The notes under the pieces were generated by a model that was given only the letters and a program-made list of their open reading frames with translations, ran no database searches and had not been told where the DNA came from. A stretch of 64,000 bases of DNA. Origin: an uncultured bacterium (GTDB taxonomy: Bacteria; Vulcanimicrobiota; Xenobia; Xenobiales; Xenobiaceae). Position 1 is the first letter of the stretch. Each line of letters opens with the position of its first letter. A program made the translations under genes and the position numbers. Of the stretch, positions 8,832 through 17,252 are shown piece after piece. Location of the stretch: the NCBI GenBank assembly GCA_934644775.1, contig CAKUDB010000009.1, forward strand, positions 21,274-85,273, read 5' to 3'.

Positions 8832-10373
8832 CTAATCGAAAAGAGCGCTTTGCTCCAAAGCAACGTTAGCTATATCCTTTGTTTGGAATTTATCCTCCGG
8901 CTTATCTCGCAAGCTTTCCAAAGGATCTCCCTGGATAAATTTGTTAATTCTAGCTTCTAAAGCCCCAAATTTCAAAGCTATGCGTATTTTAGCTCCGCTT
9001 TTAACATCTTCTTCTTGCAAAACGTGGCCTTGATCAGACACAACTATGGCATAACCTCGTTCTAAAACACTTTCCGGCGAAAGTGATTTAAGCTGAGAAT
9101 TTAAAGCGGCCAGTTTCTCTTGCTGACGCGGCAAATAACTTCGTAAATAGTTTTGCAACCTAACTTGTAAACGCTGCCATTGATCGTATTTTTGTTGCCA
9201 GAGGCGTTGCCCCAGTTTTTCTATTTGCTCCCTCTTTTGGCTTAGATCTTGGCGACGCTGAGGAAGGTAACGATTGGGATGGCAAAGGTTGAGTCTGTGG
9301 CCCAAATTATCTAAAGAGCGACTAGCCAGCTCTAACTTGTGGCGCAACAATTGAGGCAAGCGGGAAGAGACAAATTGTAGCCCTTCCTCTTGGTGAGATA
9401 AATAGCGATAGACGGCCTCGGTAATACGGTTGCGCTTCAACTCCAGGGCGGCTAAGTGCTCTTGACGGGTAATAGAAATAAGTTCGGCTGCTTGGGTGGG
9501 AGTAGAAGCCCGCTTGTCGGCCACCTCGTCGGTAAGTAAATGATCGCCTTCATGGCCTACAGCCGAAATAATAGGCTTACTATAAGCGGCCACAAAGCGT
9601 ATCAAATTTTCGTTATTATAAATATGCAAATCACTTTGTGAGCCGCCGCCGCGACCGACAATAACGCAATCTATATCTGATCTTTGCTCCAAAGCTTTGA
9701 GCGCTTTTATGATCGAACGCTCAGCCCCTTCTCCTTGACACAGACAGGGGGCCAGCACAACTTTTATATGGGGACAGCGATTTTTCAGGGTACGCAATAT
9801 ATCTTGGATAGCTTGTCCACTTTGCGAGGTGGCTACCCCTACAACTCGAGGAAAAGTGGGCAAAGCTTTTTTGCGCTCGGCACTAAAGAGCCCTTCAGCT
9901 TGTAAGCGGCGGCGCAATTCTTCCAATTCTTCGAGCAATTTGCCTTGATCGCAGGGAATAATATTATCGGCTTCAAAATCGAGTTTGCCATTTCTCTCGT
10001 AAAGGCTAAAGCGCCCCGTTAAGATAAGGTTTTGGCCCAGCTTGAGCTTTTCTGGTCTGATCTTATTTTTAGCCAGACGATTTCTCCACATTTTGCAACT
10101 GACAACGCCTTGGTTATTTTGATCGCGCATTTCAAAATAAAGGTGGCCGCTGCTGTGGATAGTTAGTTTGCTCAATTCTCCAATTATGCAAAAGTAAAGG
10201 ATCTGGCTCTCTTTAAAAAGCGAGTTGAGAACGGCTATGGCTCGGCTGACAGATACTGGAGCTTTCAAGCTGCCAGCTAGGTTCTCTCGGAGAGCATAAA
10301 TATCTTCGGAGCTGTTAGATTTATTCTCTTCTTGGAGGATTATTTTGGGGGAAGCGTCCCATAGCGTCGACAA
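8832..10373 (-). CDS. xseA: Exodeoxyribonuclease VII large subunit
   Basis: Catalytic subunit of exonuclease VII, degrading single-stranded DNA from both ends in repair and recombination. An N-terminal OB-fold (about residues 38-135, with SGHLYFEMRD) precedes the catalytic core with the conserved VGVATSQSGQAIQDIL, IVGRGGGSQSDL, and SAVGHEGDHLLTDEVADKRASTPTQAAE stretches. A long coiled-coil region (about 300-430) and a C-terminal segment with ERGYAIV follow. Length 513 is slightly longer than usual because of extra residues at both ends. The start is TTG with a perfect GGAGG nine bases upstream (10383-10387), which decides it. First gene of the xseA-xseB-ispA-DXS-like operon, divergent from the M42 peptidase gene. 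Confidence 0.94.
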   Translation of the reverse strand: MSTLWDASPKIILQEENKSNSSEDIYALRENLAGSLKAPVSVSRAIAVLNSLFKESQILYFCIIGELSKLTIHSSGHLYFEMRDQNNQGVVSCKMWRNRLAKNKIRPEKLKLGQNLILTGRFSLYERNGKLDFEADNIIPCDQGKLLEELEELRRRLQAEGLFSAERKKALPTFPRVVGVATSQSGQAIQDILRTLKNRCPHIKVVLAPCLCQGEGAERSIIKALKALEQRSDIDCVIVGRGGGSQSDLHIYNNENLIRFVAAYSKPIISAVGHEGDHLLTDEVADKRASTPTQAAELISITRQEHLAALELKRNRITEAVYRYLSHQEEGLQFVSSRLPQLLRHKLELASRSLDNLGHRLNLCHPNRYLPQRRQDLSQKREQIEKLGQRLWQQKYDQWQRLQVRLQNYLRSYLPRQQEKLAALNSQLKSLSPESVLERGYAIVVSDQGHVLQEEDVKSGAKIRIALKFGALEARINKFIQGDPLESLRDKPEDKFQTKDIANVALEQSALFD

Positions 10374-10607
10374 AGTAGCAGACCTCCGAATAGTTGTAGG
10401 AAAGACATAGCAAAAAATATCATTTTAGATTGGATAAAACTTTTGCCTATAAGTATTTTCTGAAATTTTCAAGGGTAAACCTGCTTAGCCATTCTCCAGT
10501 CGGCGGCAGGATTAGAAAGGGCAGGAGTGAACCCCCGCAGCGGGGGAAAGAGGGGCCTTTGCTGGGTCTTTAGTTTTTTTTCAGAAAGGGAAGCTGTCGC
10601 CCAAAAT

Positions 10608-11681
10608 ATGCTGAATAAAGATTTTCTACGAGAACTGACCGCAGTGCGTGGCCTCTCTGGTTGTGAAAAAGATGTCCAGTCGGTCTTTTTAAGCCATATC
10701 CGCCGCCATACTACCCAACTTTATTCAGATGTTATGGGATCGGTCTGGGGTGTAATCAATCCAGGTGCCCCTCATAGGGTGCTGATCGATTGTCACGCCG
10801 ACGAAATCGGTTTTCTGATTCGCTATATCTCCGAGGATGGTTTGCTCTATTTACAACCTGTAGGCAGCCACAGTGTCAAAACTGCTATTGCCCAGCGGGT
10901 AGTTATTAAAACTGACTCTGGTAATGTTCACGGAGTGATCGGTACTAAGCCTCACCATATGCAAAGTGATAGCGAGCGGGCCGCCTCTCCTTCTATTACC
11001 GAAATTTGGGTCGATATTGGAGCTAGCAGCGCCTCTGAAGCTAAACAGAGGGTACGTTTAGGCGATCCTGTCAGCTATGTTTCTGAATTGACAGAATTGG
11101 GAGGAGGCCGCCTCTCTTCTCCAGCTCTGGATAACCGAGCCGGTATGTATGTGGCTGCCGAAACTTTGGCCCGCTTAAGTGGCAACTTAGATAAAATTGA
11201 ACTTACAATTTTATCGGCTGTACAGGAAGAGGTGGGGATGCGCGGAGCCGAGGCGGCCATAGCCCAAATAAATCCTCAGATAGCCTTAGTTGTTGATGTT
11301 TGTCACACTATGGATACTCCCGGATTGGACAAGCGCCTTTTGGGCGACGTAGCTCTGGGGCGGGGGCCAGTTATCGTGCGTGGCCCCAATACCCATCCTG
11401 GGGTGTTTAGGCGTTTAGTCGATACGGCTGAATGTTTAGGTCTCAAATATCAGATTCAGCCTTCTTCGGTAGTTACTTCCACTGATGCCGGAGTAATTCA
11501 GGTAGCCAACAGTGGAATAGCCGTAGGTATTATCTCTATACCCATACGCTATATGCACACGCCCAACGAAGTAATGGAATGGTCAGATTTGGAAGCTGCT
11601 GTAGATTTAGCGGAAGCTTTTGTGCGCAGTTGTTCTTCCCCAATCGACTCCCACAAATTAGCTGAAACGTCAATAGTTTAG
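10608..11681 (+). CDS. M42 family metallo-aminopeptidase
   Basis: Cytoplasmic tetrahedral (TET-type) aminopeptidase trimming peptides. All dinuclear metal and catalytic residues are visible: His in DCHADEIGF, Asp in LDNRAG, catalytic Glu pair in VQEEVGMRGAE, Asp in VDVCHTMDTPG and His in MHTPNEV. An in-frame GTG at 10527 exists, but the ATG at 10608 gives MLNKDFLRELTAVRGLSGCE, the usual family N-terminus, and a normal length of 357 residues. An AAAGGGAAG lies about 15 bases upstream of this ATG, rather far for a ribosome site. Some M42 proteins are annotated as glucanases; the residues here fit peptidase. Confidence 0.88.
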   Translation: MLNKDFLRELTAVRGLSGCEKDVQSVFLSHIRRHTTQLYSDVMGSVWGVINPGAPHRVLIDCHADEIGFLIRYISEDGLLYLQPVGSHSVKTAIAQRVVIKTDSGNVHGVIGTKPHHMQSDSERAASPSITEIWVDIGASSASEAKQRVRLGDPVSYVSELTELGGGRLSSPALDNRAGMYVAAETLARLSGNLDKIELTILSAVQEEVGMRGAEAAIAQINPQIALVVDVCHTMDTPGLDKRLLGDVALGRGPVIVRGPNTHPGVFRRLVDTAECLGLKYQIQPSSVVTSTDAGVIQVANSGIAVGIISIPIRYMHTPNEVMEWSDLEAAVDLAEAFVRSCSSPIDSHKLAETSIV

Positions 11682-11766
11682 CCTATATTGTGGCTGGGGC
11701 TACTGATCTCGTTTTGTAAGATGCTGCGTTAGGCAGAAACTGATAACTAGGAGCTTTTATTATATT

Positions 11767-12438
11767 ATGATTATCTTAGTATTGCTCGCTTTCTTAGTCT
11801 TAGCTTATTTCTGTTATGCCGCTATTACCGCTTACAGTAATATAGGCGATTTAGAGCATACTTTAGGTATGACTAAAGCCAAGACTCAATTTGCCGGCAG
11901 TAGTGTAATTGTAAGTGGCATCTATCGTGGCGTATTTACTACCATCCGAGGTTTTCTCAATTTTACTCCTTGGGTGGCCAACAGTAATAAAATTATTTAT
12001 ACCATGCAGCAGCGCTCCTCTTTTAACGCTACTATTTCCGCTGGAGAAGGCTTCGGAACTAAAGAACTTCAGGAAAAACGGCGTTTAGCTAAAGAAGAGT
12101 CGGCTAAAAAGGTTTGGAATCCCAACTTAACTCAGGAAGAACAGCGTATTATTGAAGAGCGGCGTAAGACTCGCGGAGACGGCGAAGAAAGCTTCGATAA
12201 GGCTGAACTTAAGATCGTTTCAGCTACTCCCAGAGATGTCGAGCGCTATTTAGATCAAGAGGGACGTCGCCAAGTGGTGGCCGACTTATTGCGCAAAGGT
12301 TTCTTGGCTATAAATATTTCTCGCTCTGATATTTCTATGGAGCTCGATAGAGGCAATTCCGAGGAGTTTAAAGCTCCCAATGTGGACAAAACTCTCAAAG
12401 AGATGCAAAAGCTTATCGTAGAAAAGATCGAAAATTAA
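11767..12438 (+). CDS. N-terminally membrane-anchored protein of unknown function
   Basis: I do not recognise a family. The 223-residue product begins with one hydrophobic segment (about residues 2-23), followed by a mostly polar region. A charged, probably helical stretch rich in Glu, Arg and Lys occupies about residues 95-150, and the remainder to 223 looks soluble. It resembles LemA in having one N-terminal anchor but lacks LemA's conserved motifs. It lies 85 bp after the M42 peptidase and 24 bp before ruvA in the same direction, so it may be co-transcribed with ruvAB. The codon use matches its neighbours and the frame is intact. Confidence 0.75.
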   Translation: MIILVLLAFLVLAYFCYAAITAYSNIGDLEHTLGMTKAKTQFAGSSVIVSGIYRGVFTTIRGFLNFTPWVANSNKIIYTMQQRSSFNATISAGEGFGTKELQEKRRLAKEESAKKVWNPNLTQEEQRIIEERRKTRGDGEESFDKAELKIVSATPRDVERYLDQEGRRQVVADLLRKGFLAINISRSDISMELDRGNSEEFKAPNVDKTLKEMQKLIVEKIEN

Positions 12439-12462
12439 CTTTACTTTCTAGCCGGGATTATT

Positions 12463-13098
12463 ATGATTGCTTCTCTTGAGGGATTATGTGTCTATAGGGG
12501 GCAGGATCGAGTCGTCCTAGAGATTAACGGAATCGGTTATGAAATTTTTGTCACCGAATCTTTTGCCGCTCGTTGTCTTATCGACCGCCACTATCGTTTA
12601 CAAACACTTATGATTGTGCGCGAAAATGAAATATTTTTAGTCGGTTTTGCCACACCTCTGGAGCGCGAGTTTTGTAAATTATTGACAACCATATCTGGTA
12701 TAGGGCCCAAGGCCGCTCTAAAAATTCTCAATAAATATACCCCCGCCGATTTAGCGGCTTGTATCTTGGCCAATGACGTTGACTCTCTAAAGAAGGTGCC
12801 TGGCGTCGGCTCCAAGACGGCCAAACGGCTGATTTTAGAGCTCAACGAAAAGATTGGGGCCCTGTCTGAAAATATGGCTTTAAGCTTCGATAATATTAAA
12901 GAAGGCCAATTCTCCAAGGGTGTCGAGCCAGAAAAGAACTTACCGCCGACAGCTTTAGAAGCAGTATCTGTATTGGTCGGTTTGGGTTGTACTTTCGAAG
13001 AAGCGGAAAAGGCTGTAAAAACGGCCCTAGAAGCTGGCACCGCTGCCGATTCTTCAGATTTAGTTATGGCCGCCGTCAGCGAGTTGGGAAAAAATTAG
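12463..13098 (+). CDS. ruvA: Holliday junction branch migration protein RuvA
   Basis: Tetrameric junction-binding subunit of the RuvAB branch-migration motor. The three domains are visible: N-terminal OB-fold (residues 1-64, MIASLEG and NGIGYEIFV), the tandem helix-hairpin-helix domain with TISGIGPKAALKIL and VPGVGSKTAKRLILEL, and the RuvB-binding C-terminal three-helix domain with the pattern EAVSVLVGLG. A linker of normal length joins domains II and III. Length 211 is typical. The ATG at 12463 lacks a strong ribosome site. It is six bases upstream of ruvB. Confidence 0.94.
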   Translation: MIASLEGLCVYRGQDRVVLEINGIGYEIFVTESFAARCLIDRHYRLQTLMIVRENEIFLVGFATPLEREFCKLLTTISGIGPKAALKILNKYTPADLAACILANDVDSLKKVPGVGSKTAKRLILELNEKIGALSENMALSFDNIKEGQFSKGVEPEKNLPPTALEAVSVLVGLGCTFEEAEKAVKTALEAGTAADSSDLVMAAVSELGKN

Positions 13099-13104
13099 TA
13101 TCTT

Positions 13105-14133
13105 ATGTTTAATTTGCCTCGTCAGCTTTCGCCCCGCAAAGCTTCTGTCGAAGAGAGTGAAAATGAAAAGAGTTTGCGTCCCCACAACATAGCCGAATAT
13201 GTGGGCCAAACTGATATTGTGGATAATTTGCGCATTTTCATTAAGGCGGCCTCCCAGCGGCGCGAGCCTCTGGATCATATTTTGCTTTCTGGCCCGCCTG
13301 GTTTGGGCAAAACTACTTTAGCCCAGTTAGTAGCTTCGGAAATGGGCGTAGAAATGCGGGCTACTTCCGGCCCGGCTATCTCCCGGCCTATCGATCTTTT
13401 GGTATTATTGCACGGCCTTAAGCCTCGCCAAGTCCTTTTTATCGACGAAATCCACCGTCTCTCCCACGTTGTCGAAGAGATACTCTATCCAGTTATGGAA
13501 GATCTCTCTTTCGACCGCATTATCAGTAAAGGCAACTCTAAAGGCGCTATCCAACATCGTGTGGCCCCTTTCACTTTGGTGGGAGCTACTACCCGTTCGG
13601 GCGCTTTGTCGGCCCCTTTGCGCTCTCGTTTTGGCATTTTAATGCAGCTAAATTTTTATACGCCCGAGGAATTGGCCAAAATTGTGCGCCGTTCTGCTTC
13701 TCTTTTAGATATTAGTATCGATCCTGGAGGTAGTTTGGAAATTGCTAGGCGCTGTAGGGGGACTCCGCGTATAGCCAACCGTTTAATAAAACGAGTGCGC
13801 GACTTTGCCCAAGTTGAGGGCGAAAAGCAAATTACAGCTGAAGTTGCTTCTTACGCTCTAGAGCGTATGGCTATCGATTCTTGTGGTCTCGATTCTATCG
13901 ATAGGCGCATTTTGGATATTTTAATCAACACCTATAAAGGCCAACCAGTCGGACTGACTACTTTGGCAGCGGCTATTGGAGAAGAACCGGACAATTTAGA
14001 AGATGTCTATGAGCCTTACCTTTTGGCTTCCGGTTTCTTGCTAAAAACACCCCGAGGTCGGGTAGCTGGCCCCAAAGCTTACGAGCACTTAGGCCTAGAG
14101 CCACTGCTCAATCGAGACGAATCTTCCGAGTAA
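13105..14133 (+). CDS. ruvB: Holliday junction branch migration ATPase RuvB
   Basis: Hexameric AAA+ ATPase driving branch migration with RuvA. Walker A GPPGLGKTTLA, Walker B FIDEIHR, sensor 1 in GATTRSGALS, the arginine finger in PLRSRFG, and the C-terminal winged helix ending near TPRGRVAGPKAYEHL are all intact. At 342 residues it has normal length. Six bases separate it from ruvA, so translation is likely coupled. A bidirectional terminator closes the transcript. Confidence 0.96.
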   Translation: MFNLPRQLSPRKASVEESENEKSLRPHNIAEYVGQTDIVDNLRIFIKAASQRREPLDHILLSGPPGLGKTTLAQLVASEMGVEMRATSGPAISRPIDLLVLLHGLKPRQVLFIDEIHRLSHVVEEILYPVMEDLSFDRIISKGNSKGAIQHRVAPFTLVGATTRSGALSAPLRSRFGILMQLNFYTPEELAKIVRRSASLLDISIDPGGSLEIARRCRGTPRIANRLIKRVRDFAQVEGEKQITAEVASYALERMAIDSCGLDSIDRRILDILINTYKGQPVGLTTLAAAIGEEPDNLEDVYEPYLLASGFLLKTPRGRVAGPKAYEHLGLEPLLNRDESSE

Positions 14134-14147
14134 TTGATCCTAAGCTT

Positions 14148-14218
14148 ACAAAAAAAAGAGCCGCTCGCTTAATTGTTGGCCCCAGGGGGCTAAAAAAGTC
14201 CAAGCGGCTCTTTTTTTG
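14148..14218. terminator. Bidirectional terminator between ruvB and the S46 peptidase gene
   Basis: The arm AAAAAAAGAGCCGCT (ending about 14165) pairs with AGCGGCTCTTTTTTT (from about 14203). The apical part contains a second small GC hairpin (GGCCCCAGGGGGC). The A-run/T-run symmetry suits both convergent genes. Confidence 0.88.
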
Positions 14219-14247
14219 CACATTATATCAACTATTAGTTGAGCTCT

Positions 14248-16317
14248 TTATTTTTTGTCAGAGTTAGGCAGAAGCTCTTTAAGCAAAGCGTCGGCATGGT
14301 AGACGTGGCGCAAAGCTTCCAAAATAGCTGGAGAAGCTACCGAAATATGGCGGGCCTTCACTTCGTCATAGACAAAATTGCGCACCATACCGAATTGGTT
14401 GCGGTCGAAATTGAGGCCGACCAATTCCCCTTGGGTATTAAGGACAGGACTGCCGGAGTTGCCGCCGATAGTATCTGAGGTAGCCACAAAGACCATATTA
14501 GTAGTGGGATCGACTTCTCCTTGGTAGGTGCGCCAAGATTGGGGCACTTGAAAAGGAGCGATATTTTGGTGCGCTTGAGCCCGTTCATATAAGTTGCCCA
14601 AGGTAGTATGCCAACTTACCTCTTGGTTGCCGTCTTTATACCCTTTTACCAAGCCGTAAGAGAGGCGCAAAGTAAAGGTGGCGTCGGGAGGGGTAGCCCC
14701 TTTATCAATTTTAAAACGCTCAGCAGCAATTTTAGCATAGGCTTGTACTGTAGGAGCTTTAAAAATATTTTCGTAAGTTTGGCGCACTTGGCGAGCTTCA
14801 CTATCTACAGCTAGAGCCAATTGGATCATAGCATCGTTCGATTTTTTTAATTCCGCTAAACTGAGAGTTGCTAGACGTTCTCTCTCTTTTACGTCGGCTA
14901 AGCGGCAGTTGTCTACCAAATAGCTGGCTCGATCGGCTGGACTTTGGCCTTGCAAAATAGTTTGTACTTGGGGATTGTCAGCTCCCAAACGCTCGGCTAA
15001 GAAAGAAAAACTGGCATTAAGGCGGGCTTTTTCCACGTCGGCATAGATCGGAGCAGGCGAGAAGAGCTTTTGCTTAAGTGAATCGAGCTTAGTAGAGTTG
15101 TATTCGGGCAAATGGAGCTGAGTATTATCCTTTTGGCTAGCCAAACGGACAATATGTCTAGCTATAGAAAATAAAGGACTTGGATAGGCGTCGCCCCTTT
15201 CCAAAAGATTATAAGGCTCTTCGATAAGGCGAGCCGTTTGGCAAGCTTCTTCTATCTCTTGCCAAGGAGTTTGGTCTTTTACCAAATGGCGCAACTTATC
15301 TTCTTGGGCTTTTTTGCGCTCCATAATAGAAGTTTGGCATAAGCCCTGATACATACCGGTGTAGGCTTTGCGCGAATTGGCAATAGAGCGTATATCGTTA
15401 TTGATCCGTCTAGCATTTTCGGGAGAGCGCTCGGCAAATTGTAAATAAGCCGCTTCCATAGCTCTGGCTCTAGCTAAACGATAAGGCAAAGTAAAGTTGC
15501 GCGTATGTAAGGTTTGGGCATAAGTTTCCAAACGATTGGTAGTACCGGGATGGCCTACTACAAATACTAAATCGTTTTCGGATGCTCCCTGAGGATTGAT
15601 AGTAAAATAATGTTGCGGTTTAACTGGCTGACCATTTTCATAGACTCGGAAGATAGTTGCATCTAAACAAGTGCGCGGATATTCGAAATTGTCTGCATCG
15701 CCGCCAAAGAAAGCTACATCTTGCTCAGGAGCCCACACTAAGCGCACGTCGGTATATTTTTTATAAGTGTAAAGACAATACTGGCCGCCTTGGTAGAGGG
15801 TGACAACATCGCAACGCAACTTGGTACGCTGGTTGGCCTCTTTCTCTATTTTGGCAATATTGGCTTTGCGAATAGTAGCCGCTTCTTCGGCGCTCATTTG
15901 GGGAGTAATAGAAGCATTTACCTGCTCAGTTACGTCGGTAATAGATTGTAAGCAATTTATTTCTAAGTTGGGCGCTTTTAATTCTTGGGCTCTAGTTTTG
16001 GCCAAAAAACCTTGGGCGATTAAATTGCGCTCGGGGGTACTCAATTCGGAGAGGGTATCGTCGGCTATATGATGATTAGTAATAACTAAGCCTTGGGAGG
16101 AGATAAAGCCTCCGGAGCCGCCATTATTGAAGCGCACAGCTGCGTGCATAGCCTCATTAAGCCATTTATCGCTTAGCTCAAAATGATACTTTTGGGCTAC
16201 TTGAGCTTTGGGAGGGGCGTTGAAAGGGAACATGCCTTCGTCGGCATAGCTTAAAGAAGGTAAAGCTAAGGCTACGGCTGCCCCTAGTAGTAGAGCGGAA
16301 AATTTAGGGTTAATCAT
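14248..16317 (-). CDS. Secreted S46 dipeptidyl-peptidase (DPP11-like specificity)
   Basis: Periplasmic serine exopeptidase releasing N-terminal dipeptides. A signal peptide occupies about residues 1-25 (cleavage near SYA-DE). The chymotrypsin-fold triad is visible: His in TNHH (81-83), Asp in CLDATIFRVY (about 219) and Ser in GGNSGSP (S621). The large helical S46 cap lies between about 250 and 560. Position FDRN (R639) carries Arg where DPP7-type enzymes have Gly; in the family Arg here is known to give preference for Asp/Glu at P1, so DPP11-like activity is inferred. Length 689 is normal. Convergent with ruvB, divergent from ktrA; probably monocistronic. Likely part of amino-acid-based nutrition. 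S46 enzymes are best known from Bacteroidota and Proteobacteria. Confidence 0.9.
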   Translation of the reverse strand: MINPKFSALLLGAAVALALPSLSYADEGMFPFNAPPKAQVAQKYHFELSDKWLNEAMHAAVRFNNGGSGGFISSQGLVITNHHIADDTLSELSTPERNLIAQGFLAKTRAQELKAPNLEINCLQSITDVTEQVNASITPQMSAEEAATIRKANIAKIEKEANQRTKLRCDVVTLYQGGQYCLYTYKKYTDVRLVWAPEQDVAFFGGDADNFEYPRTCLDATIFRVYENGQPVKPQHYFTINPQGASENDLVFVVGHPGTTNRLETYAQTLHTRNFTLPYRLARARAMEAAYLQFAERSPENARRINNDIRSIANSRKAYTGMYQGLCQTSIMERKKAQEDKLRHLVKDQTPWQEIEEACQTARLIEEPYNLLERGDAYPSPLFSIARHIVRLASQKDNTQLHLPEYNSTKLDSLKQKLFSPAPIYADVEKARLNASFSFLAERLGADNPQVQTILQGQSPADRASYLVDNCRLADVKERERLATLSLAELKKSNDAMIQLALAVDSEARQVRQTYENIFKAPTVQAYAKIAAERFKIDKGATPPDATFTLRLSYGLVKGYKDGNQEVSWHTTLGNLYERAQAHQNIAPFQVPQSWRTYQGEVDPTTNMVFVATSDTIGGNSGSPVLNTQGELVGLNFDRNQFGMVRNFVYDEVKARHISVASPAILEALRHVYHADALLKELLPNSDKK

Positions 16318-16394
16318 GGAATGATATTTCCCATTTAGAGTAGTCCTTTTCCTGCCGCTTCTATCTTGGGCTTTTATCCAGGCCTAAAGGCTAG

Positions 16395-16570
16395 CTACTT
16401 TTTTGAAAGGTTTAGCGCTATATACGGCAAAAAGTGGCCGACATAGGGTAGCCGAAGCTAAATTTACCAGAAAGCTCGGCCTCGATTTACAAGGTAAAAG
16501 GAGAAGATCCCGGCTCGGTAGGCAACAGAGCCGGATTTTCTTTTTAACCGCAGCTACGAAGGGAATATTT
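16395..16570 (+). promoter_or_regulatory. Structured 5' leader of ktrAB (candidate riboswitch/attenuator)
   Basis: The leader holds alternative pairings: AGCCGAAGCT (16450-16459) with AGCTCGGC (16473-16480); GGCCGA (16436-16441) with TCGGCC (16476-16481); and TTTACC (16463-16468) with GGTAAA (16493-16498). These precede a complete intrinsic terminator only 30 bp before the ktrA start. A terminator inside a leader, preceded by competing stems, is the layout of a transcription attenuator. I do not see the ydaO c-di-AMP consensus or any other class I know. Confidence 0.5.
16503..16545 (+). terminator. Intrinsic terminator in the ktrA leader
   Basis: GAAGATCCCGGCTC pairs with GAGCCGGATTTTC around an 11-base loop, followed by TTTTCTTTTT. 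It lies directly upstream of ktrA with no other plus-strand gene before it for more than 2 kb, so it most likely attenuates ktrAB rather than ends another transcript. Confidence 0.75.
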
Positions 16571-16574
16571 CTAG

Positions 16575-17240
16575 ATGGGTCAGCAAATTCTCATTATAGG
16601 TTTAGGCCAATTCGGTATGTCTTTGGCCAGAACGCTCTCCGAAAAAGGAGTAGAAGTTTTGGCCGTCGATCGCAATTTAGCTTTAGTGGAAGAAGCTTCC
16701 CTTTTTGTAGCTGATGCTATGCAGGTTAGAGTTACTGACGAAACTGATATGGCTAGGCTCGAGCCTGGCAAACGCGACGCTGCCGTTTGTGCTATTGGCG
16801 ACAGCTCCAAAGAAGATTCGATCATTTGTACCGCTTTGCTAAGCCAATTGGGAACGCCATTTATTGTGGCTCGAGCTCGTGACTCTGTCCATAAACGGAT
16901 CCTTAAAGCTGTAGGGGCCCATTTAGTAATTAACCCCGAGCGCGAATTTGGCCGTCGCTTTGCTACTCGCTTAATTAACCGCAATATGGTAGTCGATACC
17001 GATTTGGGGGACGATTGTTTGCTGACCGAAATTAGGGTACAGCCGGGCATGGTAGGTAAAAACTTAATCGAATTGGAATTGCCCAAACGTTTTGAAGTGA
17101 TGGTAGCGGGTATTCGCAGTTATGAAGATCCTTCCAAAATTATCCATCCCAATCCGAGTATCCCTTTAAGAGCCGACGACAGATTGATTATCGTTTCTAA
17201 CGAGCGGGCTATTGTTGAATTGCAAAAGAACTTTCGCTAA
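16575..17240 (+). CDS. ktrA: Potassium uptake regulatory subunit KtrA (TrkA family)
   Basis: Cytoplasmic RCK-domain ring protein gating the KtrB potassium channel in response to nucleotides. One RCK_N Rossmann domain with IIGLGQFGMSLA (residues 6-17) and the acidic DRN end of the second strand, followed by one RCK_C domain from about residue 137; 221 residues is the single-repeat KtrA/KtrC size, not the double TrkA size. The ATG has GAAGGGA about 11 bases upstream. It is 12 bp upstream of its partner ktrB. The terminator-bearing leader suggests control at the transcription level; in related Firmicutes both the RNA leader and RCK_C proteins can respond to c-di-AMP, but no ligand can be assigned here. 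Confidence 0.92.
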   Translation: MGQQILIIGLGQFGMSLARTLSEKGVEVLAVDRNLALVEEASLFVADAMQVRVTDETDMARLEPGKRDAAVCAIGDSSKEDSIICTALLSQLGTPFIVARARDSVHKRILKAVGAHLVINPEREFGRRFATRLINRNMVVDTDLGDDCLLTEIRVQPGMVGKNLIELELPKRFEVMVAGIRSYEDPSKIIHPNPSIPLRADDRLIIVSNERAIVELQKNFR

Positions 17241-17252
17241 AAGTATTGAGCT

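Noticed and set aside
10527..10607. GTG at 10527 as the M42 peptidase start, and the CCCCCGC/GCGGGGG hairpin as terminator
   Set aside because: The 27 extra residues have no family match, and the hairpin has no T-run directly after it.
16436..16500. ydaO (c-di-AMP) riboswitch upstream of ktrA
   Set aside because: Gene context fits, but the conserved GGGGAACCC-like and GGGGTGAAT-like elements are not seen; reported only as an unclassified leader.
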